From Cristatella mucedo (Eukaryota; Bryozoa; Phylactolaemata; Cristatellidae): DNA of 64,000 bases. Below are positions 11,901 to 24,447 of the stretch, piece by piece. Below the pieces are notes generated by a model. That model saw nothing but the letters and a program-made list of their open reading frames with translations. It did no database searches and had not been told where the DNA came from. The stretch lies in NCBI GenBank assembly GCA_009760855.2, contig WPIO01000133.1, positions 334,501 to 398,500 of the forward strand, in the 5' to 3' direction. Position numbers and translations under genes: made by a program. The first letter of the stretch is position 1. Each line of letters starts with the position of its first letter.

Positions 11901-12265
11901 GCAGCATAAGTACTCTTTCGGGTCGTAAGCGTCGGGCAGTTGGTCGGCAGCAGCTCGGCTGGTGCTAGATCGATTAGGAGCTTCCATTCTCGAAGGTCTA
12001 ATCAGCTCCCGGAACTGTTTACCCTAATATAGTGGGCTATTAGGCTCAATTACCGCAGTGGCCAGTCATTTAGCGAATCCTATCTATACTGCGTCTTCTC
12101 GGCATCCGTTAAAATTGACAGCAACGCTGCTGAGAGATTTCTAACAACTATTGTGAAATGATTTTTTAGCTTTAGTGCGACTACGAGGTAGGCTGCATTC
12201 TCCTGCCAAGGCCAGGTCGCTCCAATCTCAGAGCGTCAAAAATCGTGCATAAGCATGCACTAGGA
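8985..12265. other. Long unassigned region without a recognisable gene
   Basis: About 3.3 kb with no repeat family I can identify. Open frames of 60-96 codons (minus 9333-9088; plus 9680-9970 and 10210-10425) lack convincing splice sites or known motifs. Possibly intronic or intergenic. Confidence 0.4.
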
Positions 12266-12271
12266 TTCTAG

Positions 12272-12427
12272 CCGAGCTGGTTTCGTTTAGTGGTTAAGGT
12301 GCTCACCCCGACCAAGGTCTGACTGAGGTCGTGGGCTCGAGCCCCGAGGCATATGTGTAGCGCCTGAATAGAGATTAAGTTCTCTTGTGGTGCTATATAA
12401 ATGAATTATATATAAATGAATTAAATA
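12272..12427 (+). mobile_element. tRNA-headed SINE with a LINE-A-like tail (SINE-L)
   Basis: The head GTTTAGTGGTTAAGGTGCTC resembles a pol III A box. GTGGGCTCGAGCCCCG is B-box-like at tRNA spacing. It is followed by GTGTAGCGCCTGAATAGAGATTAAGTTCTCTTGTGGTGCTATATAAATG, a diverged version of the LINE-A terminal box. This is the usual SINE/LINE tail-sharing arrangement. A related copy lies at 51.2 kb on the minus strand. Confidence 0.75.
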
Positions 12428-13337
12428 GCCAATACAGTTTCCAAAAACACGCTGTCGACGCTTGAGTAGCTGTACTAATTTAACGAGCGAAGAACGGGCT
12501 GCAGTGCGAAACGCACACGCACGCACACATGGCCGTCTGGTCGCTGCAAACAACTAACTGCTGGTCAGTATCGCTTCGGAGGACGGCGCACGAGCAACCC
12601 TAGTCGTTAATCCGGGCGAGGCTGGCGGTAGGAAGGCCGAAGGTCAAGGAGTAGATAGACTGTCCCAAACTGGTCATCTCAAAATCATCTGAATCATCTC
12701 AAACTGATCGCTCCCTAGCCCCTGTCTACACGATGATCTCGTGTTTTCGGATTCAGGAAGAGAGCTAAGGAAGGATGAATGATCTAAGCGGCGGCGACGA
12801 AGTGCATGCCGGATAAAGATGGGAGCAGCATAGGCAGTGCCATCGACTGAGAACTATGCCAGGTCTTAGTCGAGGCACTTGTCACTGCTCCTCTCTTCTC
12901 AGCTTTCTGCTTTGCCGGAATACACTGGGTTCGAAGCCACGACGATACGGCCAGATTAACCAGGAGGCCGTACGATGAGCTACTGGGCTCACTACGACAG
13001 GAAAGTGAACGCACGACACACAGTACAACTCTTCACGACACCAGTAACAGCAGCAATAATATTAATACCAGTTATACAATCGACTGTATAAAGTGGGCAA
13101 CCAATCAGGCCAGCATCGCTTGCAAATCTCGTAACGAGGTTTCGCTTTCAGGAATTTCCTGGAAGCCTGGCAGGTGCACTTTCGTCATTTCAACGGTAGA
13201 AATTTAGCACGGCAATAGATCACTCCTACTTAAAACGGTTTGCTGTCGTCGAAACCTTGAGATCACTGTGCACCTACGGAAGAAAAAGGAATACGTACGA
13301 ATTTTCTTCGAGTTGATTCTATCAGAGACTGACTTCT
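12428..13337. other. Unassigned sequence
   Basis: No gene or repeat family recognised. The 76-codon open frame on the minus strand (13014-12784) has no supporting motif. Confidence 0.3.
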
Positions 13338-13430
13338 TTCTTAACCCGGTGGTCAAGTCAGGTGCTTTCAATTAATGACCCAGGCTGTGCTTTCGAGTCC
13401 TGCAGCAGGCGGGTCCTTATTTCTTAGTGC
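13338..13430 (+). mobile_element. Possible degraded tRNA-derived SINE head
   Basis: ACCCGGTGGTCAAGTCAGGTGC followed about 40 bases later by CTTTCGAGTCCTGC resembles A- and B-box spacing. There is no clear body or tail. Confidence 0.35.
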
Positions 13431-13608
13431 AACTGGATGAGCGAAACCGCCGTTAGCATGGTCACGAGGTTGTTGCACGTCACGAGGTCTCTCCGACTGC
13501 AAGATGTGGAGCCATTACGCTATTGATTTAGCTCATTTCTTGTATTGCAGCCTGACAGACTGCTTTTGGACTGTGAAAGCTTATGCTGCAGTGCATTCAT
13601 GATATGCC

Positions 13609-13770
13609 TGGTGAGTCTCAGCTCAGGGGTAAAATGTTCGCTTCTCGAGACCCAGGTCGTGTGTTCGGGACCTGAAGTAGGTAATACATTACTGTCCACT
13701 GCAAGCGGTATTGATGGCCGTTAAGGCTCTTCTGCCGCCATAGAAATGAGGGTCTGATAAATCTGTTGGA
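13609..13770 (+). mobile_element. SINE-C copy 1 (tRNA head, shared core)
   Basis: The head CTCAGCTCAGGGGTAAAATG and the B-box-like GTGTTCGGGACCTG are followed by the conserved core CACTGCAAGCGGTATTGATGG, then CCGTTAAGGCTCTTCTGCCG and AAATGAGGGTCTGATAAATC. The core and tail recur at 17.8, 21.2 and 32.1 kb. Confidence 0.7.
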
Positions 13771-13899
13771 TCTTCTAAACTTAAGCTTTTTTAATTCTGC
13801 GTACAGACAAAGGTTTTTTCTCTCGAAAGTTGTGGTTGGATAACTCTTGCCTTGTAATTAGCGAATCAGCCACGCTGGGCTCCTGCTGAACTGGCATAG

Positions 13900-14880
13900 A
13901 CCACATCCCAACCATTGCTCAGCGAAAGCCTCGTCTCCTGCTTCTCGAGGCCAAACTGCCCGGCATACCACAAGTTCCTCGTACAGCTGCAGGTGCACTA
14001 ATCTTTCTCCTTGCGACCCGATCTTTTCCATCGCTTCCCGACCGCATTCTCGCTGTGAACGACGAGAGCGAGGCTTCGCTCCTACGTCCCTGAGGCCAAC
14101 GCCGAGACTGAATAGACTGCAAGTGAACGACAAACGAATCGAACCATCGCGATTGGAGTATTTTCGGCGAACTTGTCCCGAACAAAGCGCCGTGACTTTT
14201 ACTGGCGAGCAGTTTGCCGCGCTGAGAAGTTCGCAGCGAGGATCTCGAGAGGATCACGGGAAGGAGCGAAGCCTCTGACCCTGTCGCCGACGCCTCGAGC
14301 GACACCGACCCTGAGCCGCGCTCCGGCGCGCAGGCTCGAGAGAGAGAGAGGATGATGCGCCGCGGATGATGCGTCGATTATTGCAGAGCTGGCGCTCTCG
14401 CTCGCCCTCGTCGGACAAGTGCTAAGTGCCCGCGTGCCGCGAGAGAGGCCAGCTCCCAGGGGCCACCGACGGTAAAGGCCGCGGGGCAGGCGCAATGCCA
14501 AACCTTCCCGACCCGTCTGCGTCTCACTAGCTGGTTCCAATTTTAATTTTACAATTTCGCACTCAAGCTGCAGCTCGTTAGGTCAGCATTGTCTGCCGAC
14601 CGACGGCGTCCTCGAGAGAGCCACAGTCCGCTCAAGTCTCTCAGTGCGTTGTCGAGCCGCCCCGCCTCCTCTACTCTCAAGGTCTGTTCACCGCCGGAGC
14701 TCGGCCATCGCACGAAGCTCCGGATACGCGAGACGCCGTATACTGGGCGTCGAGCGTAGAGACCGACAGCCGTCGCCGCTCGTGGAGGCCAGCGGCCGCT
14801 CGCTGCCAGCGGCCGCTCGCTGTAAGCCTGCTCACTGCCAGCGGCCGCTCAAACGGACAAGGCAATGCAGGAAAGGTCTA
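13900..14880. other. CpG-rich unique island, candidate promoter region
   Basis: GC- and CpG-rich stretch that stands out from its neighbours, with many short overlapping open frames and no recognised protein. An AT-rich TTTTAATTTTACAATTT patch at about 14540 interrupts it. It resembles the GC-rich DNA upstream of the secreted-protein gene at 26.9 kb, so it may be a promoter or first exon of a gene leaving the island. No exon can be proved. Confidence 0.35.
14786..14850 (+). repeat. NotI-site minisatellite, three units
   Basis: GCCAGCGGCCGCTCGCT occurs twice directly and again after a short spacer (about 14788-14804, 14805-14821, 14838-14850). Confidence 0.8.
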
Positions 14881-15415
14881 GGCACTTCACATTTGCTGCA
14901 AGGAAAGCCAGATCGAATGGTTAGCAGTAACACGCTCAATGACAACAAGCATAACATGTTAGAGGTGACATGAACAGGGTCGTCGTGAAAGTATAGGTAG
15001 TGGCAGCATGCACAGTGTGAGCACGCGTAAACGAACAAAAGACGATACACATGGACCCACTAAATGCTGTGATAAATAGATTCTTTTTAGCTTCTTTTCA
15101 AATTTGGTCATGTCCGGGGATTTCGTGATGCCAGTCGGTAGTGAGTGCCAGGCTTTTGGAACGTACGAACTTCAGGCGCCGGTCTCCAAAGGATTTGAGG
15201 TTCGTGCGAAGTATAGGAAAACCCTTATATTCCGAAAAGCGGATGGCATAATGCTTAGCATGGCGGGGGAGTAAATCTGATAGGTATGCTAGATCCAAAG
15301 AATAAAGGGACCTAAAAGTGAGTGACAGAATCCTAAAGTCGATCTCTCTTCTATCAGCTCTGAGCTGTGGCAGAATCAAAGTGGACCACTGCCATTTGCC
15401 GCTGATAGGGGAAAA
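14880..15415 (-). mobile_element. LINE family A 3' end
   Basis: Minus strand: subterminal block (revcomp of TGCAGCAAATGTGAAGTGCC and the CCACTAAATGCTG box) followed by RT C-terminal coding (LAYLSDLLPRHAKHYAIRFSE, then [10 protein letters not shown]). 5'-truncated at about 15.41 kb. Only moderate decay. Confidence 0.8.
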
Positions 15416-16012
15416 ATGCATCCCGGCTAATTCTCTACTGCTTTGTTCCCCATCTGCTCACATTCTTACATTCTCTCGCATTATACAGATGTCGCGTTCT
15501 TAGCATTTCGCTTGCAATCAACCATACCGTCTGTCATGTCTCAAACCCCGGGAGATTGCCGAAGGCCTCAGCAGCAGCAAAGGCAACGACGACAGTCGGA
15601 CGGAGTGGTGGCAGTTACTTCTTTTCTCTAGAGGCAACATGCATCTATTCCTACAGCAAGGGCAGCAATCTCATTATTGGCGGATGAGTGAGATCGCTGG
15701 GAAGAAAAATAGCAGGCTTCACTTAGGCATCCCAGACGCCTCCTCTCAGCCTACTGGCCTCCTCTACGCCACCTTCCATGCCATTGTCTGGCACATAGAC
15801 TCATTAATCAGAAGCTCGTCTGCCGTTACCGCTCGAGCTTGACACTTAAATACGCCAGCGCCTACCCACAGTGAGCACCTATCCAGCATTGCCTTGTCAC
15901 TCACCTCACTTAGCACTTGTTAGAAGGTCAGAATGGTCGCTAAAGTGCAGGTGCGTAATTTTTCGAATACGCCAGGTGTGTACTGGTCTTGTGGGAGACA
16001 TAAAGAGGCAGG
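15416..16012. other. Unassigned spacer
   Basis: No gene or repeat recognised between the LINE-A fragment and the (GA)n tract. Confidence 0.3.
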
Positions 16013-16650
<638 letters not shown>

Positions 16651-16949
16651 GAGGGTGGATAGGCGCTTAATGTCGCTGGTTGAGGCCCTCAGTTTCCTTT
16701 CCAGTCGTTCTCAGCGGGACCACCGACTGAGCTCTGACCGCACGCTAGCTCACCGACGATGCAGGCCGCACGAAAATGCTTAAAGAAAATAGACGCGTCT
16801 ACAGCTGTGGATAGTGAAATGATACTTAATCAATGCGGGAATAGATAGTGACAGAAGCCGAAAGTTAAACCTTCGGCGGTGGATACAGTTTGACGGATCG
16901 ACCGAAGGAAAGATTGCGAACCGGAAGCCGAAGGACGGCTACCGATAAG

Positions 16950-18850
16950 GTAATGTAACCTATCTCCATCTGTAACTCCGCGAAGCCATAAGGACTGTGT
17001 GTGTGTTACGAAGGAGAGTTTTGTATAGCTCACTGTCAGCCTAAGTAGCTTTCAGTAGGCATTCGGTAGCCAACAGACTTCATCTCACGCAACAAAGAGA
17101 AAGTGGGAAGCATAGCAGAGTCAGGAGAGCAGTTGAGGTAGTGAGTAGCATGGAAGTAGCTGCTCAGGACCGTTGAAAATAATGAGCCATAGTCAGCAGT
17201 ATGAGAGTAGTTGTCGTTGCGTAAGAATTGTGGAAGCGAGTTCCACAGTCTAGGACCTGCAGAGCTAAAGCTTCTGTCGCCAACTGTCTTTAAGCGGAGG
17301 AATGGGACGGCTAATTTATTGTCCACACAAGACCTGAGGGCGTGAAGAGGCCGAAACTGGTGCGGCAGTTCAGCTAGGTACGAAAGAGCGAAGCCGTGGC
17401 GGACCTTGTGGATCAGCGTAAGAACTTTGCTCTGTAGCAATTGATCAACTGGCATCTATCCTAGCTCTTTTTGCAAAGGAGACACGTGCTCAAACCTCTG
17501 GGACTTGAAGATTAGCCTTGCAGCCATCTTCAAAGTCTGCTGCAGTGGCCTAAATGCTTTCTTTGGTATCCCAGTCAAAAGGAAATTACACTAATCAAGC
17601 CGAGACAGAACTAAGGAGCTAGTAAAATCTTCTGCGAGCCACTGTGGAACACAGCTTCAAACGCTGGATAGGGATCTGACGTGAATGCTAGCTGTAGAAG
17701 CAGTCTTCTAAATGATGCTTTTAAAATTTAGGCTGCTGTCGAAAACAAAACCTACATTTCAAGCGCGGGGTGATGGTCGCACTACAGCTTCATCTATTAG
17801 AACATCGGTGAGTTGTGATGGCACACTAGGTAAGGCGGTTGTTTTTCACGCCCTTGGAACCGATGTCGTGGGTTTGAATCCTACGGTGGCCGATCTTTTC
17901 TCACCACTGCAAGCGGTGGTGATAGCCGTAATAGCTTTTCGGTCGCTAAGCAAAAGAAACTGTTTAATCAGCTAGTATTTATTTATTTATTTAGAAGAGC
18001 AAAGCCTTTTAACTCAGCCACACGCCCAGGTGTACCATGAGCAGCAGTTCGATTTTCTCGTCATTTAGTTCCCAGAGGTTTTCCGACATATAATGTACTT
18101 AATAATGTACTTGATAATCCAGGATCAAATGTCGGTAAGGCAAGCATTCAGCTTCTTTGGTGCAGCAGCAGGTTCCGACGATTTGAATGACAAATACAGC
18201 TGAGTATCGTCAGCATAAAAGTGATATCCTATTCCACTGGCCTTAATCACTTTTCCCGGAGGTTGATTATAAATGGAGAACAGCAAGGGACCGAGGACGG
18301 ACCCTTGAGGGACTTTACAGGTGATCCGTCTCGTATGTGAGACCTGACCCTCACTAGAGACGGATTGAACACGATCAGACAAGTACGATTTAAACTACGC
18401 CAGTGCCTCGTCTGCCAGACCGATCTTTGCTCGCAATCGTTCAAGTAGAACATCGTGATCAATGGTATCGAAGGCAGCTGAAGATCTTGCAGAGCTAGGG
18501 CAGTGACATTCCGTCATCATTGCCACGTAGAATGTCAGTGTTAACACGGGGGAAAGCAGTTTCAGTGGAGTGCTGCCTCTTGAACCCTGATCAAAAATGT
18601 TCTGACATTTCATTCTTTTTAATGTGTTCAACTAGCTGCTTAGCAGCAATACTTTTAAGAATCTTGAGAAGAAAGGAAAGATATAATTGCTCTCTTTTTG
18701 CTGAGACCAAATTAAGATAGCAACATCGCATGCAGAAACCTCGGGGAAACCTTTTAAGGAAGGTCACAGGTTGTGATTCCACAATTGCTTTACTCGGAGA
18801 GGGCTTTATGGAGGCACGAATGTGCACAATGTTTTCAGTAAATACGGCTG
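16950..18850 (-). mobile_element. LINE family B, 5'-truncated RT ORF, split by a SINE
   Basis: Longest minus-strand family-B copy. From about 18.85 kb leftwards it encodes an RT fingers segment (SFLLKILKSIAAKQLVEHIK), [34 protein letters not shown], the catalytic [10 protein letters not shown] segment near 18.2 kb, then the C-terminal block at 17.1-17.5 kb (LRLKTVGDRSFSSAGPRLWN). It ends at about 16.95 kb. Several stops and frameshifts make it a pseudogene. A SINE-C copy at 17808-17993 interrupts it. The YADD motif is intact. Confidence 0.85.
17808..17993 (+). mobile_element. SINE-C copy 2, nested in LINE family B
   Basis: The head GTGATGGCACACTAGGTAAG and B-box-like GTGGGTTTGAATCCTA are followed by the shared core CACTGCAAGCGGTGGTGATA, then CTGTTTAATCAGCTAGTATT and an (ATTT)n tail. 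LINE-B coding sequence resumes on both sides, so this insertion is younger than the LINE. No clear target-site duplication was seen by eye. Confidence 0.85.
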
Positions 18851-20187
18851 AACATTCTCTGCTGAGCCGTTAATACATGGGGAGTCAAACCTCTCAATAT
18901 TGGCCAGTAAATGGTTTACTGTCTTATAAATCTATTTAGCGTACACTTGCACCAAATGATCCAAAAAGTAGACGAGTGCAAGCGAGCGAATCGAACGAGT
19001 GGGCAGCCATGCAATTGATACTCTATAGCGAGCGGCGAAGCTCAAACGGAAGTAGTGCTGTGTGGCCCCTGTGCCCTGTACGGTGAGCTGTTTGAAGTTT
19101 TGCCGGCGATTAAGGCCACAGGCTGTTAGCTCTACGTAAAAAGATACGCAGTGCTGTAGAGCAGGTGGTCCAGTCCGGCTGTCGTTGCAGATAATGCCAA
19201 CTTTGGGCAGCTGCCATTCGTTAATAATAGCAATAATGCATTTGAATCCTCAGAGAACTTAATGTCTTTCTAGGAATTTTTAATTTGCTGCAAATGAAGC
19301 ACGGTGCTCGCCGTTGGGATTCGTAGCGTCGTACACTGCCAACGCTTCTCCTCGGTTGTCGATGCTGCAGGCAATGGTGCACACAACCTTGAAAGGTCTG
19401 AGAGAAATGCGGGAGAATCTGAAGTGAAGTGAGAAGTGACGATATGATAATAATAATGATAAACTTGATAAAGAGCCCCCAGAGAACTCAATCACTTGCT
19501 AGGTGCTTTACGTGCTGCCTAACTGCAGGAGTTGCTGCAGTTAGGCGGCTGTCGGCGAATTTTGCCGCGAACTATCCCCATCTTGCAAACGCTTTTCCTG
19601 GCAAAAGGTGCACGTGAGAGATTTCGTGCACCGCTGAAAAGCCGCATCTTCCTGGCGTAGTGATTCTCCGTCCGGTTACCTCTAAAAAAATATGGCGGCC
19701 TCTTACGTTAGGCTTGCCTGGCGTCGTCCGTATACTTGTCGCGTGACGCAAGGTGCGTTCGTGCAAATTGCGACGGGACGAGAAGGCTCTTGGAGTACCG
19801 ATAATTACGGCAGCTACCGATGAAGCCGCACTTCTCGGTAAGAAGCGTTGCTGTCTTAGCAGGGGCACCGCAGCCTCTATGCCCGGCGGTCTACCTCAGG
19901 TAGCCGTCCGCTGAGCAGCCAAAGTCCAGGCGTGCAGGCGTGGAGTCCGTTTGCCATTTCATGTATTCGCCTACATACCAGCATGTATGGCCTGCTTCAA
20001 TTCAAACGCACGAGTTCAATCTCTGCTTACTGCGTCGCTTTAATCCTAAATTTTTCTACAGCTTAGCGATGAACGTCTGACGTAAATTGAAGGAGCTGCT
20101 CTTCGTCTGACGACTTGAACTGCTCACACCTCGCCTGCCAAGTAGGCCGACAGCATGCGACCCAACTTCCGGCTGCGACAATTTCAG
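18851..20187. other. Unassigned sequence with two LINE-A tail stubs
   Basis: Mostly unrecognised. Two very short minus-strand LINE-A terminal boxes lie at about 19230-19300 (TCAGAGAACTTAATGTCTTTC) and 19446-19520 (AGAGAACTCAATCACTTGCT). A short inverted repeat flanks 19516-19545 (CTGCAGGAGTTGCTGCAG). Confidence 0.4.
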
Positions 20188-20825
<638 letters not shown>

Positions 20826-21084
20826 TTATTATTTATCACGGATGCTCCGCCCACCTCCGCCTTTCCGCCTGCTCTCCCTTGCTTCTCTCGTTTCCTTTCA
20901 GTTTAATTAACGATCCGTCTCCCTTCTACATACATGTCTAAACCTATAGCTATGAATCGATAGATCCACTTATCGCTCTTACTTCGAGTTGTGCTGGGAT
21001 TTGTATGGGCCTCTCTTAGGGTACCAAATTTGTTATTGTTGTCATTACTCTTGTTTATATCTGTATAATGTATCGCCCTTTCCC

Positions 21085-21151
21085 TCACTGTTTCAATCTC
21101 TCGGTCTCTCTCTCCCCTTTCTCTATCTCTCTCTTTCCGCCTTTGACTCTC

Positions 21152-21182
<31 letters not shown>

Positions 21183-21190
21183 CATTTCTT
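21085..21190. repeat. Degenerate (CT)n tract
   Basis: Pyrimidine-rich CTCTCT/CTTTCT units ending just upstream of a SINE. Confidence 0.8.
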
Positions 21191-21237
21191 GTTCTCACTT
21201 CCCATCTACCTGCCTCTCCATGTACATGTTTTCTCTG

Positions 21238-21420
21238 GTGAGCCGTAATGGCTCACTAGGTAAAGTGGTTGCTTTTCACGACCTCGGCCCCGAGGTCGTG
21301 GATGCGAATCCTGTGGCTGGGCGATCCTTTATCGCCGCACTGCAAGCGGTGGTGATAGCCGTCAAGGCTCTTCTGTCGCTATAAAAAGAGGCTGTTAAAT
21401 CAGCTTGTATTTATTTATTC
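21238..21420 (+). mobile_element. SINE-C copy 3 (best-preserved)
   Basis: TAATGGCTCACTAGGTAAAG forms the A-box region and GTGGATGCGAATCCTGTG the B box. The core CACTGCAAGCGGTGGTGATA, then GCCGTCAAGGCTCTTCTGTCG, is followed by GAGGCTGTTAAATCAGCTTG and a TTTATTTATT tail. The head could fold like a tRNA arm but lacks a canonical full tRNA, so it is a SINE and not a tRNA gene. Confidence 0.85.
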
Positions 21421-23861
21421 TCCTTCGATCAATAATCGTATAGCTGCCTGCTTATAGGTTTTGCTTGCCCAGCAGCAGCACCAGCACCAGCAGCAGCAGC
21501 TCAGACTCCTTGCTCCACGAAAAAGATTCAATTTGCCGCAGTTGGCTACCGGTGGCTTCTAACCAGAGAGTGAGCCAACGTCGGGCGTTGTGTTACAAGG
21601 CACTTCTCTTTTGGCAGACCCCAGCAAAGTTCGCACGGCCGTTACGCGAACGAGACTGTCGAGTTCCTCAACTGCATTCGATCGGTGAAGCAATGAGTAA
21701 GCTGACCTCGACAACGACCTCGACCTTGCGGTTAGTGGGGAGAGGCCCTTGTAAGGCTGAAAAAGGATATGGTAGAGATCTATAGCTATATAAGCAGCGC
21801 ATATAGTTTTCTGTAGACTATAAAGGACATATGAAATTTTCCGTGCACTGGACTCTGCAACTGCATGCAGTGCAGATATAAGCGCAAGATAATCACAAGG
21901 AATGCCTAGCTGTTGACAGAGGACGTGGGTGACTTACTGACTTTTCCTGCAAACTAAATGACCACTCGATTGCTATAAGATTACAACGGGGAGCGTGGCT
22001 TAGAATTCTTGAGGAATATGCAGTAGATGGGCCAGATGTGGGACCTTTCGGTATAGCGCTGCTGCAATAGAAGGTCATCTCACTTTGAATAGTCTTATGT
22101 TTTGCAAAATTTAGCTTTTAAATTACCGACTGTACCATTTCAAAGTTGTCTATGCTCAAGCTTGTGAGCGTCGAGGACAGAAGACTTTCAAAGCAAAAAA
22201 CAGGAAACTGTATTATGTCTTTGTATGCTTACCAGTGCATGAATCAGTGCATGTCGCCACAAGCTAAAATAATGTTGGAATCGCAATGTAGATAAAAGAA
22301 AAAAGATGGTTAATTCAGGGCTGTTTAAGGTCAAGGGTATCCGATTTATTGCCTAATTTTTACTCTGGCAGACGAGCCAAAGTATCTTGCAGCTGCCAAT
22401 AAAAAAGTGCATGAGAAGTGTGAACATACTACCACCGGGCTTAGACCCAGCAGAACTTTGCTATGTTGTTACTTGAGCTGCTGTGCTGAGCTTAGATAAC
22501 TTATTAGAAATTGAATACAAGCATGATACTGTCTGTTCGTTGCTTTGACCTAAGTCAAATGCCAAAACATGAGGCTGGGACATAGAGGACTTGTACTTAA
22601 TGCAGTTTGATGCTGAATTTATATATCTGACAAGTCACATTAAGATTAACTGAATCACCCCGATTTGCTGAATGCTTCGATTCTGGATGGTGATTAAATG
22701 TAGTCTGCATTTCAAAGTTACAAAGGGGCAGTCTACTTTTCAAATGACAGACTCGTCATTCCCACCTCGTGCCCACTCGATTGTACGAAGCATTGACTAG
22801 GGCGTAGCTCTGCGATCAGCATTCAGGAAACCAACGAGCTTCCTTTTTTTGACGAGCCCTCGTCGTATAGCTGTTATGCAGATTAATGGTGGTTTCATGC
22901 TTACATGAACAGTGCTGAAACGGTGTAGGTCTGGACAGCAACCGGTTCAGACCGGCTAACGAGCTTCACATCCTGCTACAGACCAACCACCGTTGCCACG
23001 CCCACCAGCAGCCTGTGCCTCACCTCTGGCTGCAGCTTTCTTGGACCGTTTGCTTTCATAGTGAGGCCTCTGGTACGTAATAGACGGTTGATAGAGATAG
23101 ATGGCTGGCATGCAATAAAGACCAACAATCGTTGAGCGAATTTGCATGTAGCATTCGGCTGTGCACCAGAGAGAACGTTCAAAACCCGAGTCGAACTCAA
23201 AATTCATCTGCATCCTCTGTTTTTTTGCATCGTCTGTTGAATGGCTGCTCACGAAAACAGCTAACCTAAGAGCAGCGGCCTGAACCAGCGGCACCTAGCT
23301 GCTAGCCCAAGGTTAACATTAAATGGAGGGATAGACCGCCGACAGAGAGTTAGGGATATGGGTGGTCATGAAAGTAGAGACTGTCGGCTGCGATTAGGGT
23401 GGTCTCAAGACAAACTCTTGACTAATCGCGAGAATTCGCCCTTGCCGCGAAGTTGAAGAAGAATTCGCCCTTGCCCTTCGAGAATTCGCTCAGCATTCGC
23501 CACGAAGTGAGTATGGCTCCTGATCCTCAAGCCTGCACATGAGCAGAAGCAGATGAACCTTGCGCCCTGTTTCGACCTACTCGGGGGTGTTTGACGACAG
23601 CCGGTGGGGAACCAGTGCCGTTCTGGATCACAAACGTGGATTTCGAGGTCACCAGCGTAGCATCACCCCTGGAGCAGTTGTTCTAGAGGCTGTGCAGCAG
23701 GTGGCTTTTCAGTAATGAATGACATTGAAATACCTCATCGCTTGGCAGCTGCTTTCCAGAGACCGAGTAAAAAATGACGTGCTCGGAATTAAGTTTAGCG
23801 ACAACGGAATCCGTGGAGAGAAAAAAGCAGATGCAGAGCATTAGCTGCAGCGAGCCGTGTT
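21421..23861. other. Unassigned region between SINE-C copy 3 and (TG)n
   Basis: About 2.4 kb without recognised repeats except short CAG runs at about 21470-21500. One minus-strand open frame (23294-22956) looks more coding-like than the rest and is listed separately. Two copies of GAATTCGCCCTTGCC lie at about 23434 and 23461. Confidence 0.35.
22956..23294 (-). CDS. Possible terminal exon, unrecognised cysteine/basic protein
   Basis: Open minus-strand frame of about 112 codons with no proven start; the first codon is GTG, and a Met codon lies about 30 codons in. The C-terminal part has four Cys within about 60 residues, a basic stretch (SKRSKKAAARGE) and a Gly-rich end (GGRGNGGW). This composition is unlike the repeat-artefact frames, but no family is recognised. 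Possible acceptors upstream (GCAAAAAAACAG or TTTTCGTGAGCAG) are weak, and no upstream exon was found. It may be a chance open frame. Confidence 0.2.
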   Translation of the reverse strand: MPLVQAAALRLAVFVSSHSTDDAKKQRMQMNFEFDSGFERSLWCTAECYMQIRSTIVGLYCMPAIYLYQPSITYQRPHYESKRSKKAAARGEAQAAGGRGNGGWSVAGCEAR

Positions 23862-23862
23862 T

Positions 23863-23917
<55 letters not shown>
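23862..23917. repeat. (TG)n microsatellite
   Basis: About 54 bases of pure TG. Confidence 0.95.
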
Positions 23918-23984
23918 GCTATTAGACACACGGAAAGGCTTGAAGTGAACGTCCTGAGCCAAAGACGATCGGGGGGGATGACGG

Positions 23985-24447
23985 CTTGGCTCATCTGTAC
24001 CGAGGCTGAACTGCTGCACCAGTGTCAGCCCGCTCGTGCCCTCGGGTCCTGTATGGACAATAAAACTCGGTGCTTCACTCCTTCGCTTAAAGGCCGTTGG
24101 CAACAGAAGCTTCAGCTTTGCAGGTCCTAGACTGTGGAACTGGCTTCGACGAGACTGACGCAACGACAACTACTCTCCTGCTGCCGCCGATGATGGCTCA
24201 TCTTTTTCAGGAGTCCTGAGCTGCTACTTCTACGCTACTCACTACCTCAACTGTTCTCCTGACTATGCTCTGCTATGCTTCCCACTTTCTCTTTGCTGCT
24301 TGAGATGAAGTCTGTTGGCTACCGAATGCGTTCTGAAAGCCGCCGAGACTGGAGTGTGCTATGCAAAACACTCCTGCGTAACGCCCACATAGTCTTTATG
24401 GCTTTGTGGAGTTACAGACGGAGATGCATTACATTACAAAATTGTGG
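23985..24447 (+). mobile_element. LINE family B 3' end
   Basis: Plus-strand C-terminal block (ALGSCMDNKT, then an FSFAGPRLWNW-like segment in shifted frames) and the family-B terminal sequence GTGGAGTTACAGACGGAGATGCATTACATTAC. Frameshifted and 5'-truncated. Confidence 0.8.

Noticed and set aside
14173-14540. GC-rich open frames on both strands near 14.2-14.5 kb
   Set aside because: Overlapping open frames in several phases are expected in CpG-rich DNA. None has a motif or splice-bounded structure.
21238-21320. Functional tRNA gene
   Set aside because: A- and B-box-like motifs are present, but the acceptor stem does not close and the same head recurs with a conserved SINE core and tail.
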